In this document: positions 9,170 through 17,402 of the stretch, one piece after another
Layout of the letters: each line of letters opens with the position of its first letter
Numbering within the stretch: position 1 is the stretch's first letter
DNA from: Streptomyces antimycoticus
Lineage (GTDB): Bacteria; Actinomycetota; Actinomycetes; Streptomycetales; Streptomycetaceae
Length of the DNA stretch: 64,000 nt
Assembly (NCBI RefSeq): GCF_005405925.1
Contig: NZ_BJHV01000001.1
Location: 7,750,001 to 7,814,000 of the forward strand
Direction of reading: 5' to 3'
Position numbers and translations under genes: made by a program
Notes under the pieces: model-generated
Database searches by the model: none
What the model saw: the letters and a program-made list of their open reading frames with translations, nothing else
Told to the model about the DNA's origin: nothing

Positions 9170-9230
9170 AGGGTATCCAGCCCCTCCGGCGTTTGAGGAG
9201 CGGGGTCCGGGGCGGGGCCGATACCCTATA
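9167..9230. terminator. Large stem-loop enclosing a Streptomyces dispersed repeat
   Basis: Arms TAGAGGGTATC (9167-9177) and GATACCCTATA (9220-9230) pair at 10 of 11 positions. They enclose a GC block containing CCTCCGGCGTTTGAGGAG, which also folds (CCCCTCC...GGAGCGGGG). This block is a repeat I recall from many Streptomyces intergenic regions. It begins at the stop of the upstream gene, so it probably terminates it. A second small hairpin, GGGCGG-TAT-CCGCCC, follows at 9240-9254. Confidence 0.65.
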
Positions 9231-9341
9231 GACCCTGTCGGGCGGTATCCGCCCATCGATGCGTGTCTGTACCCGATAGTCCGCGATTGCCCGGATAGCT
9301 TGCGCTGACCGGGACACAGCGGAAGGTGGGTGGGGCCGGGT

Positions 9342-10088
9342 ATGGCCGTCGGTGAGCCGTTGATCGAGCTGCACGGCGTCAACAAGCACTTCGGCGCGCT
9401 GCACGTTCTGCGGGACATCGAGCTCACCGTCGGGCGCGGCGAAGTGGTCGTGATCATCGGCCCCTCCGGCGGCGGCAAGTCCACCCTGATCCGGACCATC
9501 AACCGGCTGGAGACCGTCCAGTCCGGCTCCATCGTCGTCGACGGCCGGCCGCTGCCCGAGGAGGGCAAGGAGCTGGCGCGGCTGCGGGCCGAGGTCGGCA
9601 TGGTCTTCCAGTCGTTCAACCTCTTCGCCCACCGGACCGTGGTGGCCAATGTGATGCTCGGTCAGGCCAAGGTCCGCCGCCGCGGGAAGCAGGACGCCGA
9701 GCGGCGCGCCCTGGAGCTGCTGGACCGCGTGGGACTCGCCGACCAGGCCGGGAAGTTCCCCGCCCAGCTCTCCGGTGGCCAGCAGCAGCGGGTGGCCATC
9801 GCCCGCGCGCTGGCGATGGATCCGCAGGTGATGCTCTTCGACGAGCCGACCTCCGCCCTCGACCCGGAGATGATCAACGAGGTGCTGGAGGTGATGCGCC
9901 AGCTCGCCCAGGAAGGGATGACGATGGTCGTCGTCACCCATGAGATGGGCTTCGCCCGCTCCGCCGCGAACCGGGTGGTCTTCATGGCCGACGGCCGGAT
10001 CGTCGAGGACCGTGCGCCGGAGGAGTTCTTCAGGGCCCCGGAGAGCGAGCGGGCCAAGGACTTCCTGTCCAAGATCCTCAAGCACTGA
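9342..10088 (+). CDS. Amino-acid ABC transporter ATP-binding protein (GluA type)
   Basis: 248 residues. ATPase of a polar amino-acid importer: Walker [10 protein letters not shown] (40-48), Q-loop VFQSFNLF, signature LSGGQQQR, Walker [13 protein letters not shown], and switch VVTHEMG. High similarity to the GluA/GlnQ class suggests glutamate or another polar amino acid. A GTG at 9330 is an alternative start four codons upstream, but it leaves only 3-4 nt to the GGAAGG motif. First gene of the operon ATPase, binding protein, permease, permease. Confidence 0.93.
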   Translation: MAVGEPLIELHGVNKHFGALHVLRDIELTVGRGEVVVIIGPSGGGKSTLIRTINRLETVQSGSIVVDGRPLPEEGKELARLRAEVGMVFQSFNLFAHRTVVANVMLGQAKVRRRGKQDAERRALELLDRVGLADQAGKFPAQLSGGQQQRVAIARALAMDPQVMLFDEPTSALDPEMINEVLEVMRQLAQEGMTMVVVTHEMGFARSAANRVVFMADGRIVEDRAPEEFFRAPESERAKDFLSKILKH

Positions 10089-10095
10089 GCCGGTG

Positions 10096-11017
10096 ATGAC
10101 GGACATGAGGCGGCTGCGCCGCGCGACCGCCGCTCTCGCAACGGCCCTGGCCCTGCTGCTCATGGCCGGCTGCGGCAAGGAGGGCAGCCCGCCCGCCAAG
10201 GGACCCCGGACCGAGAAGCTGCCCACCTACAAGGTGGCGACCGGCTTCCGGCTGCCCTCCTCGCCCACCTGGCGCCGGGCCGAGCGCCGCGGCCATCTCA
10301 CCGTCGGGGTCAAGGAGGACCAGCCCTATCTGGGCGAGCGGGACCCGGCCACCGGCCGCTACTCGGGTTTCGACATCGAGATCGCCCGCATGATGTCCGC
10401 CTCCCTCGGCTTCCCCCCGAAGACCATCCGGTTCCAGACCATCGCCTCCGCCAACCGCGAGACCGCGCTGCAGAGCGGCCAGATCGACTTCTACGTCGGC
10501 ACCTACACCATCAATCCGCTGCGCAAACGGCTGGTCGGCTTCGCCGGGCCGTACTTCATGGCCGGACAGTCGCTGCTGGTGCGCACCGACGAGGACGACA
10601 TCCACGGCCCCGCCGACCTCGCGGGCAGGACGGTCTGCTCGGTGGCCGGCTCGACCCCGCTGCAGCGCATCGAGCGCGACTACCCCAAGGCCCGCGCGGT
10701 CGCGTACGACACGTACTCGGTGTGCGTGGACAACCTGCTCAGCTTCCAGGTCGACGCGGTGACCACCGACAACACCATCCTGCTCGGCTACGCGGCCAAG
10801 GCCCCGAGGAGCTGAAGGTGGTCGGCCGGCCCTTCTCCAAGGAGCCGTACGGCGTCGGCGTGCCCAAGCGGGACAACGCGCTGCGCTTCGCGCTGGACGA
10901 CGCGATCCAGGTCCATGAGCGCAACGGCAACTGGAGGAAGGCGTACGAGGCAACCCTGGGCCTCTCCGGTGTGCCCGCCCCCAAGCCGCCCCCATCGACC
11001 GCTACCGCACCGGCTGA
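10096..11017 (+). CDS. Amino-acid ABC transporter substrate-binding lipoprotein (GluB type), frameshifted twice
   Basis: The reading frame from ATG 10096 starts with a lipoprotein signal ([12 protein letters not shown], lipobox Cys). It continues through a normal type 3 solute-binding fold ([37 protein letters not shown]) and then hits TGA at 10813-10815. Homologous sequence ([33 protein letters not shown]) continues in the next frame, as if one G were missing near 10803. A second missing C in the run at 10986-10993 would restore the usual ending IDRYRTG and a stop at 11015-11017. Without it the frame runs into the permease. Start 8 bp after the ATPase stop. Sequencing error is more likely than a dead gene, because the rest of the operon is intact. 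Confidence 0.85.
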
Positions 11018-11027
11018 AGGCCCTCCC

Positions 11028-11672
11028 ATGGACGTGCTCACCCAGAACTTCTCGCTCTACGGCAAGGGCTTCCTCGGCACCGTGGAGCTGACCGTCTACG
11101 CCTCGCTGCTCGCCCTCGCGCTCGGCATCCTGATGGCCGCCTTCCGGGTGGCGCCGGTCGCCTCGCTGCGCGCCTTCGGCACCGCCTGGGTGACGGTGCT
11201 CCGCAACACCCCGCTGACGCTGCTGTTCTTCGCGGTGATGCTGGGGCTGCCGCGCTTCGGTCTGGTGCTGCCGTTCACCGTCTTCGCGGTGATCGCGCTC
11301 GGCTGCTATACCTCGGCGTTCATCTGCGAGGCGGTGCGCGCGGGCATCAACACGGTGCCGGTGGGGCAGGGCGAAGCGGCCCGCAGCCTGGGCATGACGT
11401 TCGACCAGACGCTGAGCGCGGTGGTGCTGCCGCAGGCGTTCCGCTCGGTCATCCCGCCGATCGGATCGACCTTGATCGCGCTCGCCAAGAACTCGGCCAT
11501 CGCCGGGTCGTTCAGCGTCACCGAACTGCTCGGCACCTACAAACCCCTCAATGAGCGGGGCTACAGCATCATCTGGTCCTTCGTCTGGATCGCCGCCGGG
11601 TATCTGATCATCACCCTCGCCATCAGCGCGATCTTCTTCCTGCTGGAGCGGCACTGGGGAGTGCAGCGATGA
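11028..11672 (+). CDS. Amino-acid ABC transporter permease (GluC type)
   Basis: 214 residues with about five transmembrane segments. HisM/GluC landmarks: LTVYASLLALALGILMA, RNTPLTLLFF, and the EAA loop EAARSLGMTFDQTLSAVVLPQAFR. It forms the membrane channel with the next gene product. ATG 11028 (MDVLTQNF) was chosen: it lies 10 bp after the reconstructed stop of the binding protein. The longer upstream frame is the frameshifted tail of that gene. The stop overlaps the next start by 4 bp. Confidence 0.9.
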   Translation: MDVLTQNFSLYGKGFLGTVELTVYASLLALALGILMAAFRVAPVASLRAFGTAWVTVLRNTPLTLLFFAVMLGLPRFGLVLPFTVFAVIALGCYTSAFICEAVRAGINTVPVGQGEAARSLGMTFDQTLSAVVLPQAFRSVIPPIGSTLIALAKNSAIAGSFSVTELLGTYKPLNERGYSIIWSFVWIAAGYLIITLAISAIFFLLERHWGVQR

Positions 11673-12538
11673 TCGCCCCCTCGACCACCGCCCTCTACGA
11701 CGCCCCCGGGCCGCACACCCGGCGCCGGCACCGGATCTACGCGCTGGCCGGGACGGCCGTGCTGCTGGTCCTGCTCGGCTGGATCATCTACCTCCTCATC
11801 CACACCGGCCAGTTCACCTACCGCAAGTGGATGCCGTTTGAGTACAAGGGAATCCAGGAACTGCTGCTGAACGGGCTCGCGGGCACCCTCAAGGCGTTCG
11901 GGATCGCCGCGGTCCTCTCGCTCGTGCTCGGCGGAGTGCTCGCCGCGGGGCGGCTCTCCGAGCATCGCCCGGTGCGCTGGGTGGCCACGCTGCTGGTGGA
12001 GTTCTTCCGGGCGATGCCCGTCCTGGTGATGATCTTCTTCGTCTTCGTGGCGCTGAAGGTCCAGCCGCTGCCCGCCCTCGTCACCGGGCTGACGCTGTAC
12101 AACGGCTCGGTGCTGGCCGAGGTGTTCCGGGCCGGGGTGAACTCGGTGGACCGCGGCCAGCGCGAGGCGGCGTACTCGCTCGGGCTGCGGAAGACCCAGG
12201 TCATGACGTCCGTGCTGGTGCCGCAGGGGGTGCGGGCGATGCTGCCGGCCATCATCAGCCAGCTGGTGGTGGCCCTGAAGGACACCTCGCTCGGCTTCCT
12301 CATCACCTATGAGGAGTTTCTGCACGCCGGAAAGCTGATCGCGTCCAATCTCGACTACGACCTGCCGTTCATCCCGGTGGTCATGGTGATCTCGCCCATC
12401 TACATCGGGATGTGCATGCTGCTCTCGTGGTTCGCCAACTGGGTGGCCAAGCGGGAGCGGCGCAGTGTGAAGACCCGCCAGGTCGAGGTCGCCGCCGCCG
12501 AACCGGCCGCCCCGATGCCGGGGGACACCCGCGGCTGA
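11669..12538 (+). CDS. Amino-acid ABC transporter permease (GluD type)
   Basis: 289 residues, overlapping the previous permease by ATGA. The N-terminus is about 25 residues longer than GluC, with a first transmembrane helix (YALAGTAVLLVLLGWIIYLL). The EAA loop (REAAYSLGLRKTQVMTSVLVPQGVR) and KDTSLGFLI are typical of the second permease of glutamate-type systems. The tail is Ala/Pro-rich. Last gene of the operon; the next gene is convergent with a gap of only 37 bp. Confidence 0.92.
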   Translation: MIAPSTTALYDAPGPHTRRRHRIYALAGTAVLLVLLGWIIYLLIHTGQFTYRKWMPFEYKGIQELLLNGLAGTLKAFGIAAVLSLVLGGVLAAGRLSEHRPVRWVATLLVEFFRAMPVLVMIFFVFVALKVQPLPALVTGLTLYNGSVLAEVFRAGVNSVDRGQREAAYSLGLRKTQVMTSVLVPQGVRAMLPAIISQLVVALKDTSLGFLITYEEFLHAGKLIASNLDYDLPFIPVVMVISPIYIGMCMLLSWFANWVAKRERRSVKTRQVEVAAAEPAAPMPGDTRG

Positions 12539-12575
12539 CCGGGGCGGCCGGAGGGCTTGCGTCCCTTGAGCCGCT

Positions 12576-14201
12576 TCAGTCGCGGACCGGGACCGTGAGG
12601 TAGGACGGGTCGGCGGCCGGGGACGAGAAGGTGAGATGGGCGCCGTCGGGGTTGTGCTCGATGTAGAGCGGGTCGACGGTGTCGACGACCAGCGCCAGCC
12701 GATGGCCCGCCGGGACGTCGTACGCCGTGGAGAACAGCTCCAGGTCCACTTTGAACGGCGTGCCCGGGGTGCGGTCATGGAAGGTGACCGGGGCGTTGGT
12801 GATGAGCTTGCCGACGCCCAGCGGGCCCACGTCGTAGAGATACGCGACCGCCGTACCGTCCGAGCGGTCGCTGGTCACGGTGGTGTGGAGCTTCACGGTG
12901 CCGCGGACGCGCTGCTCGCGCGCGCAGGTTCCGGTCTGCCAGACGGCCGCGCGGGACCGGGGCAGCAGTGGGATCGAGGCCAGCGGCGGGACCTTCAGGA
13001 ACTGGTCGAGGGCGCCGCCCAGCAGCACCGTTCCGGCGTTGGCACCGGAGTCGTGATTGGCAGTGATCTTCTCGGTGCCGGCGAGCGGGACGCGGCGCTG
13101 CTCGGAGGGGACGGCCGACCAGCTGGGGTAGCCCTCGTAGTCGTCGCCGCGCGCGGTACGGGACATCAGCTGCACCGGCGCTTGGGTGTCGATGCCGTTG
13201 CGCTCGCCCTTGAGGTAGCGGTCCAGCCACTGGCGGGCGTGGCTCCAGGTGGTGTTGGGCAGTCCGAGCAGTCCGGTGAGCTCGGCGGTGGCGTGGTCGC
13301 CGGGCCGCAGCTCCAGCCGCTTGGGGCCGGTCAGCTTCTCGAAGAAGTCGGCGTAGCTGTTGGGCGGGAAGATCGAGTCGCCCCAGGAGTTGCCCAGCAT
13401 GATGGCCGCGCCATTGGCGTTGATCCGGTCGAGCTGGGCGGCGGGGGACCGCTTCTTGCCCCAGGCGATCAGATCCGGTTCCTTGGCGAGGTCGGAGGAG
13501 AAGAAGTCGTCCAGGATCTGCCGGAGTTCATCGCTGGGCCGGCCGGTCAGCTCCCCGGCCCCGGCGAGCAGCCCGGCGGCCTGGGCGTGCTGGGTGCGGC
13601 CGCTGTAGATCGAGCCGACCAGATCCGCCCAGCCGCTCATGGCCACCACGGCCCTGATCCGCGGGTCGGCACCGGCCGCGAGCAGGCTGATCCCGGCGCC
13701 GTAGGAGAGCCCGGCCATGCCGATGTGGTCGGGGTCGGCGGGGGTGTTGGCCAGCGCCCAGTCGATGACCTTGGACGCGTCGGCGATATCGGGCGGCCCG
13801 GCCGTCTCGATCCTCCCGCCGGACTGCCAGAAGCCGCGGGAGTTGTAGGTGAGCACCACATAGCCGGCTTCGGCGAGCTTCTTGGCCTGGGCGAGGTATT
13901 CGACCTGGGGGAGGGACCAGCTGGTGGGCAGCACGACGAGGGGCAGGCGGCGGGAGGCGTCGGCGTCCGCGGGGGCCACGACGTTGGCGGCCAGCTTCAC
14001 GCCGCCGTCGCCGGGGATGTCGACGAACCGCAGGGAGACGCCCGAGGAGGAGGCGGAGTCGGAGGAGGCGGCCGTGGCGGCGGTCGGGGCCGGTGCCGCG
14101 GCCTGGACGGAGGGGGCGAGGCCGAAGGCCGTGCCGGCCAGGACGGTCACCGAGACGGCCGCGGCCATCGTGGGGCGCAGGGCTTTGCGGGCAGGGGTCA
14201 C
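12576..14201 (-). CDS. Secreted alpha/beta hydrolase, CocE/X-Pro dipeptidyl-peptidase (S15-like) family
   Basis: 541 residues. Signal peptide at 1-35 (TMAAAVSVTVLAGTAFGLAPSVQAA) predicts secretion. The catalytic domain carries the nucleophile elbow GLSYGAG, an oxyanion-region sequence TYNSRGFWQSGG and PGDHATAEL with a probable catalytic His. The last 150 residues resemble the jelly-roll domain of CocE/S15 enzymes (FHDRTPGTPFKVDLELF). An acyl or peptide ester is the likely substrate. It is monocistronic. Its promoter region has five 11-nt-phased TTAC-like elements (14250-14298), hinting at control by a GlnR- or PhoP-type response regulator. Confidence 0.85.
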   Translation of the reverse strand: MTPARKALRPTMAAAVSVTVLAGTAFGLAPSVQAAAPAPTAATAASSDSASSSGVSLRFVDIPGDGGVKLAANVVAPADADASRRLPLVVLPTSWSLPQVEYLAQAKKLAEAGYVVLTYNSRGFWQSGGRIETAGPPDIADASKVIDWALANTPADPDHIGMAGLSYGAGISLLAAGADPRIRAVVAMSGWADLVGSIYSGRTQHAQAAGLLAGAGELTGRPSDELRQILDDFFSSDLAKEPDLIAWGKKRSPAAQLDRINANGAAIMLGNSWGDSIFPPNSYADFFEKLTGPKRLELRPGDHATAELTGLLGLPNTTWSHARQWLDRYLKGERNGIDTQAPVQLMSRTARGDDYEGYPSWSAVPSEQRRVPLAGTEKITANHDSGANAGTVLLGGALDQFLKVPPLASIPLLPRSRAAVWQTGTCAREQRVRGTVKLHTTVTSDRSDGTAVAYLYDVGPLGVGKLITNAPVTFHDRTPGTPFKVDLELFSTAYDVPAGHRLALVVDTVDPLYIEHNPDGAHLTFSSPAADPSYLTVPVRD

Positions 14202-14618
14202 TGTGGCTCCTGGTGGGGGTGCCGTGGGGGCAGGGGAGCACCGGTGCTGGTGACCTGACGGTAACTCGGGGGTTTACCGGCGGTAATAGCACGGTAAGTT
14301 ACGCATGGGTAACGATAGAGGTCGTGGTCGGCTGCCGGGGCCGGCCCGGCCCGGGGCGCTATCCGGGGGCCGGATCCGCAAGGGTCCGGCCCCGCCTATG
14401 CGGAGTCCCGTGCGCCGCAAGTGCCGCCCGCGGTTGACGGCTTACCCCGCCGCTGAGCGCCGCCCCCGCTGGAGCCTTGCCGCGCGCGGAGGGAGTCCCG
14501 CCTGCCTCACGTTCTTATTCCCGCACTGAGGCCGTCTGCCGCTGAGTGCCGTCTGCCGTTGGGGCGTGCCCTGCGCGGGGCTCCGCCCGTCCCCGAGTGC
14601 CGCCCGCTTTGCGGGCGT
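14202..14618. other. Intergenic region upstream of the secreted hydrolase
   Basis: 417 bp without a supported gene. It holds a candidate operator (14250-14313), a 9-bp-stem hairpin with arms 14366-14374 and 14385-14393, and degenerate GCCG-rich direct repeats up to the stop of the small gene at 14619. The hairpin probably terminates transcription arriving from the right. Confidence 0.6.
14250..14313 (-). promoter_or_regulatory. Array of 11-nt-phased TTAC elements, candidate GlnR/PhoP operator
   Basis: On the minus strand, in order: CTTAC, ATTAC, TAAAC, GTTAC, GTCAC, each separated by exactly 6 nt (plus-strand positions 14294, 14283, 14272, 14261, 14250). An extra GTTAC lies at 14309-14313. 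GlnR boxes are gTnAC-n6-GnAAC arrays, and PhoP boxes are also 11-nt direct repeats. The array ends 49 nt upstream of the hydrolase start. The overlapping palindrome TTACCGGCGGTAA is at 14274-14286. Confidence 0.55.
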
Positions 14619-14927
14619 TCAGCGTCGTGCGCCCTTGCGGCGGATCTTGATGTTCCGCATGTCCGTCACGCCGACCCGCAGGATCCGATGCGGGTACCCC
14701 TGTGCGGTCAGCGCCGCGATGGCCCGTTCGGTCGCCTCCCGCTCACCGTCCTCCGGCTCCTCCGCCGGAACCTGACAGCGGAAGGTGAACGCCGAAAGGC
14801 TCTGGTCGCAGGTGAAGGTGCCCGCCTCGGTGAAGCCCACCTGGAAGGAGTCGACCGCGCTGCGCAGCGCCTCGCGATCGTCCTCGCCCAGCTCCTCGAA
14901 GGCCCCGCGGATGGTCACTCGGAACAC
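14619..14927 (-). CDS. Small conserved hypothetical protein (DUF6204-like)
   Basis: 102 residues, soluble, starting MFRVTIRGAFEEL. The order beta strand, helix, FTEAGTFTCDQSLSAFTFRCQVP, helix and IKIRRKGARR matches a small Streptomyces family that I recall as DUF6204; its function is unknown. It overlaps the 3' end of the TetR gene upstream by 13 bp, so the two are co-transcribed. A GGGAG-like site lies in the TetR tail. Confidence 0.8.
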   Translation of the reverse strand: MFRVTIRGAFEELGEDDREALRSAVDSFQVGFTEAGTFTCDQSLSAFTFRCQVPAEEPEDGEREATERAIAALTAQGYPHRILRVGVTDMRNIKIRRKGARR

Positions 14928-15568
14928 GGTCGCTCCTCCCGTACGGCGTAGCCGAGCATCGGCGCGCCGAGCATCTCCTCGATGGCGTCGAGGAGTTCCG
15001 TCACGGCCTCGGCGATGGCGTCGGGGCGCTCGCCCGCCGTGACGCGTCGGCCGATCTCGCCGAAGATGAGTGAGTGATAGCCGCTGATCTGGGCGGCCAC
15101 CACACGCGGCAGCGGATCCTCCGGCGCCGTGCCGGTCTCCTCGGCGAGCACGGCGGCCAGTTCGTCGTTCATCCGGTGGCCGAGCTCCTCCAGCCGGGCG
15201 ACCAGCGTGGGGGCCTCCCGCATCATCGCGAAGAACGGGCCGAAGCCCTCGGTCAGCCCCAGCGAGCGGTCGCGGCGCGCCACCTCCTCGCGCAGCCGGT
15301 CCAGCACCGCCTGGGCGGCGGACCGGCCGGGCGGACGCTCGCGCACGATGTCGGCGATCCGCCGCGGGGACGCCTGGTCGGGCGGCAGGACCAGATCCTC
15401 CTTGGCCGGGAAGTAGTTGTAGACGGTGTTGACGGACACCTCCGCGGCCGCGGCTACCTCGGCGACCGTGACCCGGTCGAAGCCCCGCTCCAGGAACAGG
15501 CCGGTGGCCACATCCGCGATCCGTCGGCGCGTACGGCGCTTGTGCCGTTCCCGCAGTCCTTCGCTCAT
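14915..15568 (-). CDS. TetR-family repressor, divergent from DrrAB-like exporter
   Basis: 217 residues. The N-terminal helix-turn-helix (RIADVATGLFLERGFDRVTVAEVAAAAEVSVNTVYNYFPAKEDL) is canonical TetR. The C-terminal ligand domain is helical and unassigned. ATG 15568 was chosen over an open extension to 15604 because homology starts there. It is transcribed away from the ABC exporter genes at 15660, with paired AAACTTGC/GCAAGTTT half-sites in the gap. It likely represses the exporter and itself. Confidence 0.9.
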   Translation of the reverse strand: MSEGLRERHKRRTRRRIADVATGLFLERGFDRVTVAEVAAAAEVSVNTVYNYFPAKEDLVLPPDQASPRRIADIVRERPPGRSAAQAVLDRLREEVARRDRSLGLTEGFGPFFAMMREAPTLVARLEELGHRMNDELAAVLAEETGTAPEDPLPRVVAAQISGYHSLIFGEIGRRVTAGERPDAIAEAVTELLDAIEEMLGAPMLGYAVREERPCSE

Positions 15569-15588
15569 GGCCGTCAGTGTAGCCCGTT

Positions 15589-15632
15589 GCAAACTTGCGC
15601 TCACTTCCTAACTTTAAGTCGATTGCAAGTTT
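15589..15632. promoter_or_regulatory. Probable TetR operator between regulator and exporter
   Basis: Inverted half-sites AAACTTGC (15591-15598) and GCAAGTTT (15625-15632), 26 bp apart. The left one is part of the palindrome GCAAACTTGC (15589-15598). The location in the 91-bp divergent gap supports autoregulation. The same half-site pair, fused into AAACTTGCAAGTTT, occurs at 23003-23016. Confidence 0.65.
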
Positions 15633-15659
15633 GGGGCGCGTTGTGCTCTGATCGTGGGC

Positions 15660-16439
15660 ATGTCCTCATCCGTCATCCGCGTTCGCGGCCTCACCCGGAC
15701 CTTCTCGCTGGGCAGCGGCCCCGTGTACGCCGTCCGTGGCATCGATCTGACCGTCGGCCGCGGCGAGATCCTCGGCTTCCTGGGCCCCAATGGAGCCGGT
15801 AAGACCACGACCCTGCGCATGCTCACCACCCTGCTGCCGCCCAGCGGAGGCGAGGCCGAGATCGCCGGGCGCGATCTGCTCCGCGATCCGGCGGGTGTGC
15901 GGCGGCGGATCGGCTATGTGGCCCAGTCGGGCGGCCTGGACCCCGCGTGTTCCGTACGCGAGGAGCTGGTCACCCAGGGCCGGTTGCATCTGATGTCCCG
16001 GGGCGCGGCGGCCGGGCGCGCCGATGAACTCGCCGGTGAGCTCGGCCTGTCGGGGCTCATGGACCGCCCGACCGCCGCCCTCTCCGGCGGTCAGCGGCGC
16101 CGGGTGGAGATCGCGCTGGGTCTGGTCAACCGGCCCGAGGTGCTCTTCCTCGACGAGCCCACCACCGGTCTCGACCCCGGCAGCCGGGCGGAGCTGTGGG
16201 ACCTGGTGCGGCGCGTCCGTGCCGAGCACGGCACCACGGTCTTCCTCACCACTCACTATCTGGACGAGGCCGATGCGCTCGCCGACCGGATCGTGGTCGT
16301 GGACGCCGGGCGGATCGTCGCCGAGGGCACCTCCGCCGAGCTCAAGAGCCGCTATGCGGGCGATCCGGCCGCCAGCCTCCAGGACGCCTTCCTCGCCATC
16401 ACCGGCCGGTCCACGGCCGAGCAACCCCTCGCCATCTGA
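15660..16439 (+). CDS. ABC exporter ATP-binding protein, daunorubicin-resistance DrrA type
   Basis: 259 residues. Walker A GPNGAGKTT (42-50), signature LSGGQRRR, Walker B VLFLDEPTTGLDPGSR, switch His in LTTHYLDEAD. The GLDPGSR extension and short C-terminal tail are typical of DrrA-like subunits exporting drugs or lipids. ATG 15660 was chosen; a GTG at 15654 is possible. It pairs with the ABC-2 permease 190 bp downstream and is divergent from a TetR regulator. Confidence 0.93.
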   Translation: MSSSVIRVRGLTRTFSLGSGPVYAVRGIDLTVGRGEILGFLGPNGAGKTTTLRMLTTLLPPSGGEAEIAGRDLLRDPAGVRRRIGYVAQSGGLDPACSVREELVTQGRLHLMSRGAAAGRADELAGELGLSGLMDRPTAALSGGQRRRVEIALGLVNRPEVLFLDEPTTGLDPGSRAELWDLVRRVRAEHGTTVFLTTHYLDEADALADRIVVVDAGRIVAEGTSAELKSRYAGDPAASLQDAFLAITGRSTAEQPLAI

Positions 16440-16480
16440 GGGGGGCCGGCGGGTCTTGCCGCCTGCGGCGGGCTGTTCCC

Positions 16481-16545
16481 CTCCCCGCCCCTTCCCACAA
16501 CTGGGGCTCCGCCCCAGACCCCAGGCCCCGGGGTTCAGGGGCGAA
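16481..16545. repeat. Streptomyces dispersed GC hairpin repeat inside an operon
   Basis: Contains the perfect hairpin CTGGGGC-TCC-GCCCCAG (16501-16517) followed by CCCC/GGGG pairing (16518-16540). It lies between the ATPase and its permease, where DrrA/DrrB genes are usually nearly contiguous, so it is probably an inserted dispersed repeat that could attenuate permease expression. Confidence 0.6.
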
Positions 16546-16629
16546 GACCCTGCCATGCGGCTCCGTCGCGTGGTCCGCCGGACACCCCGTAGTGCCGGCC
16601 ACAACATCCGACGCATCCAAGGCCCTCTC

Positions 16630-17382
16630 ATGACTCTTCTCGCCCATACCGGCATCGTCTTCGGCCGCAGTCTGCGCTCGACGCTTCGCTCGAAGACCAA
16701 TCTCTTCTTCGGGATGCTGCAGCCGCTGCTCCTGCTCGCCCTCTTCGGCCCGCTGCTGACCGGACTCGACATGGGCGTCGGCGGATCGTCCTGGCAGACG
16801 CTGGTCCCCGGTGTGCTCGTCCAGCTCGCCCTGCTCGGCGGGTCGTACGTCGGACTCGGACTGCTGATGGACCGCAACCTCGGCGTACTGGACCGGATGC
16901 GGGTCACCCCGGTCAGCCCGCTCGCGCTGCTGCTCGGCCGTACCCTGCGCGATGTCGTCCAGCTGGTGTCCCAGTCGGTGCTGCTGGTGCTGCTCGGCCT
17001 GGCCTTCGGGCTGCGCGCCCCGCTCCCCGGTGTGCTGATCGGCCTGCTGTTCGTGGCCGTGCTCGCGGCGGCGCTGTCCGCGCTCTCCTACGGGCTGGCC
17101 ATGAACGTCCGCACACCCCCGGAGTTCGCCGCCATCGCCAACACGGCGGCCATGCCGCTGATGCTGCTCTCCGGCCTGCTGCTGCCGATGACCCTGGCCC
17201 CCGGATGGCTGGAGGGCGCCTCGCGCGCGGTGCCGTTCCGCTACACGGTCGACGCGGTGCGCCAGGTGTTCCTGGGGCACTACGCCAACACCACGGTCGC
17301 CGTCGGGGCGGCCGTCACCCTGGCCCTGGCGGCGCTGTGTCTGCTGGGCGGGGCGCGCCTGTTCGGCCGGGTCCGCGGCTGA
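16630..17382 (+). CDS. ABC-2 type exporter permease, DrrB type
   Basis: 250 residues with six transmembrane segments. It starts MTLLAHTGIVFGRSLRSTLRSKTN, then a long hydrophobic helix (LLLLALFGPLL). The ABC-2 signature region RVTPVSPLALLLGRTLRDVV and the FAAIANTAAMPLMLLSGLLLPM segment are characteristic. It forms the pore for the ATPase at 15660. ATG 16630 fits the family start; the same frame is open far upstream only as a shadow of the ATPase gene. Confidence 0.9.
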   Translation: MTLLAHTGIVFGRSLRSTLRSKTNLFFGMLQPLLLLALFGPLLTGLDMGVGGSSWQTLVPGVLVQLALLGGSYVGLGLLMDRNLGVLDRMRVTPVSPLALLLGRTLRDVVQLVSQSVLLVLLGLAFGLRAPLPGVLIGLLFVAVLAAALSALSYGLAMNVRTPPEFAAIANTAAMPLMLLSGLLLPMTLAPGWLEGASRAVPFRYTVDAVRQVFLGHYANTTVAVGAAVTLALAALCLLGGARLFGRVRG

Positions 17383-17402
17383 GTCGGTGGCTCAGGGCCG
17401 GC

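Noticed and set aside
9250..9320. Clear -35/-10 promoter for the glutamate-type operon
   Set aside because: A TAGCTT resembling a -10 box is present, but no -35 hexamer at proper distance could be defended.
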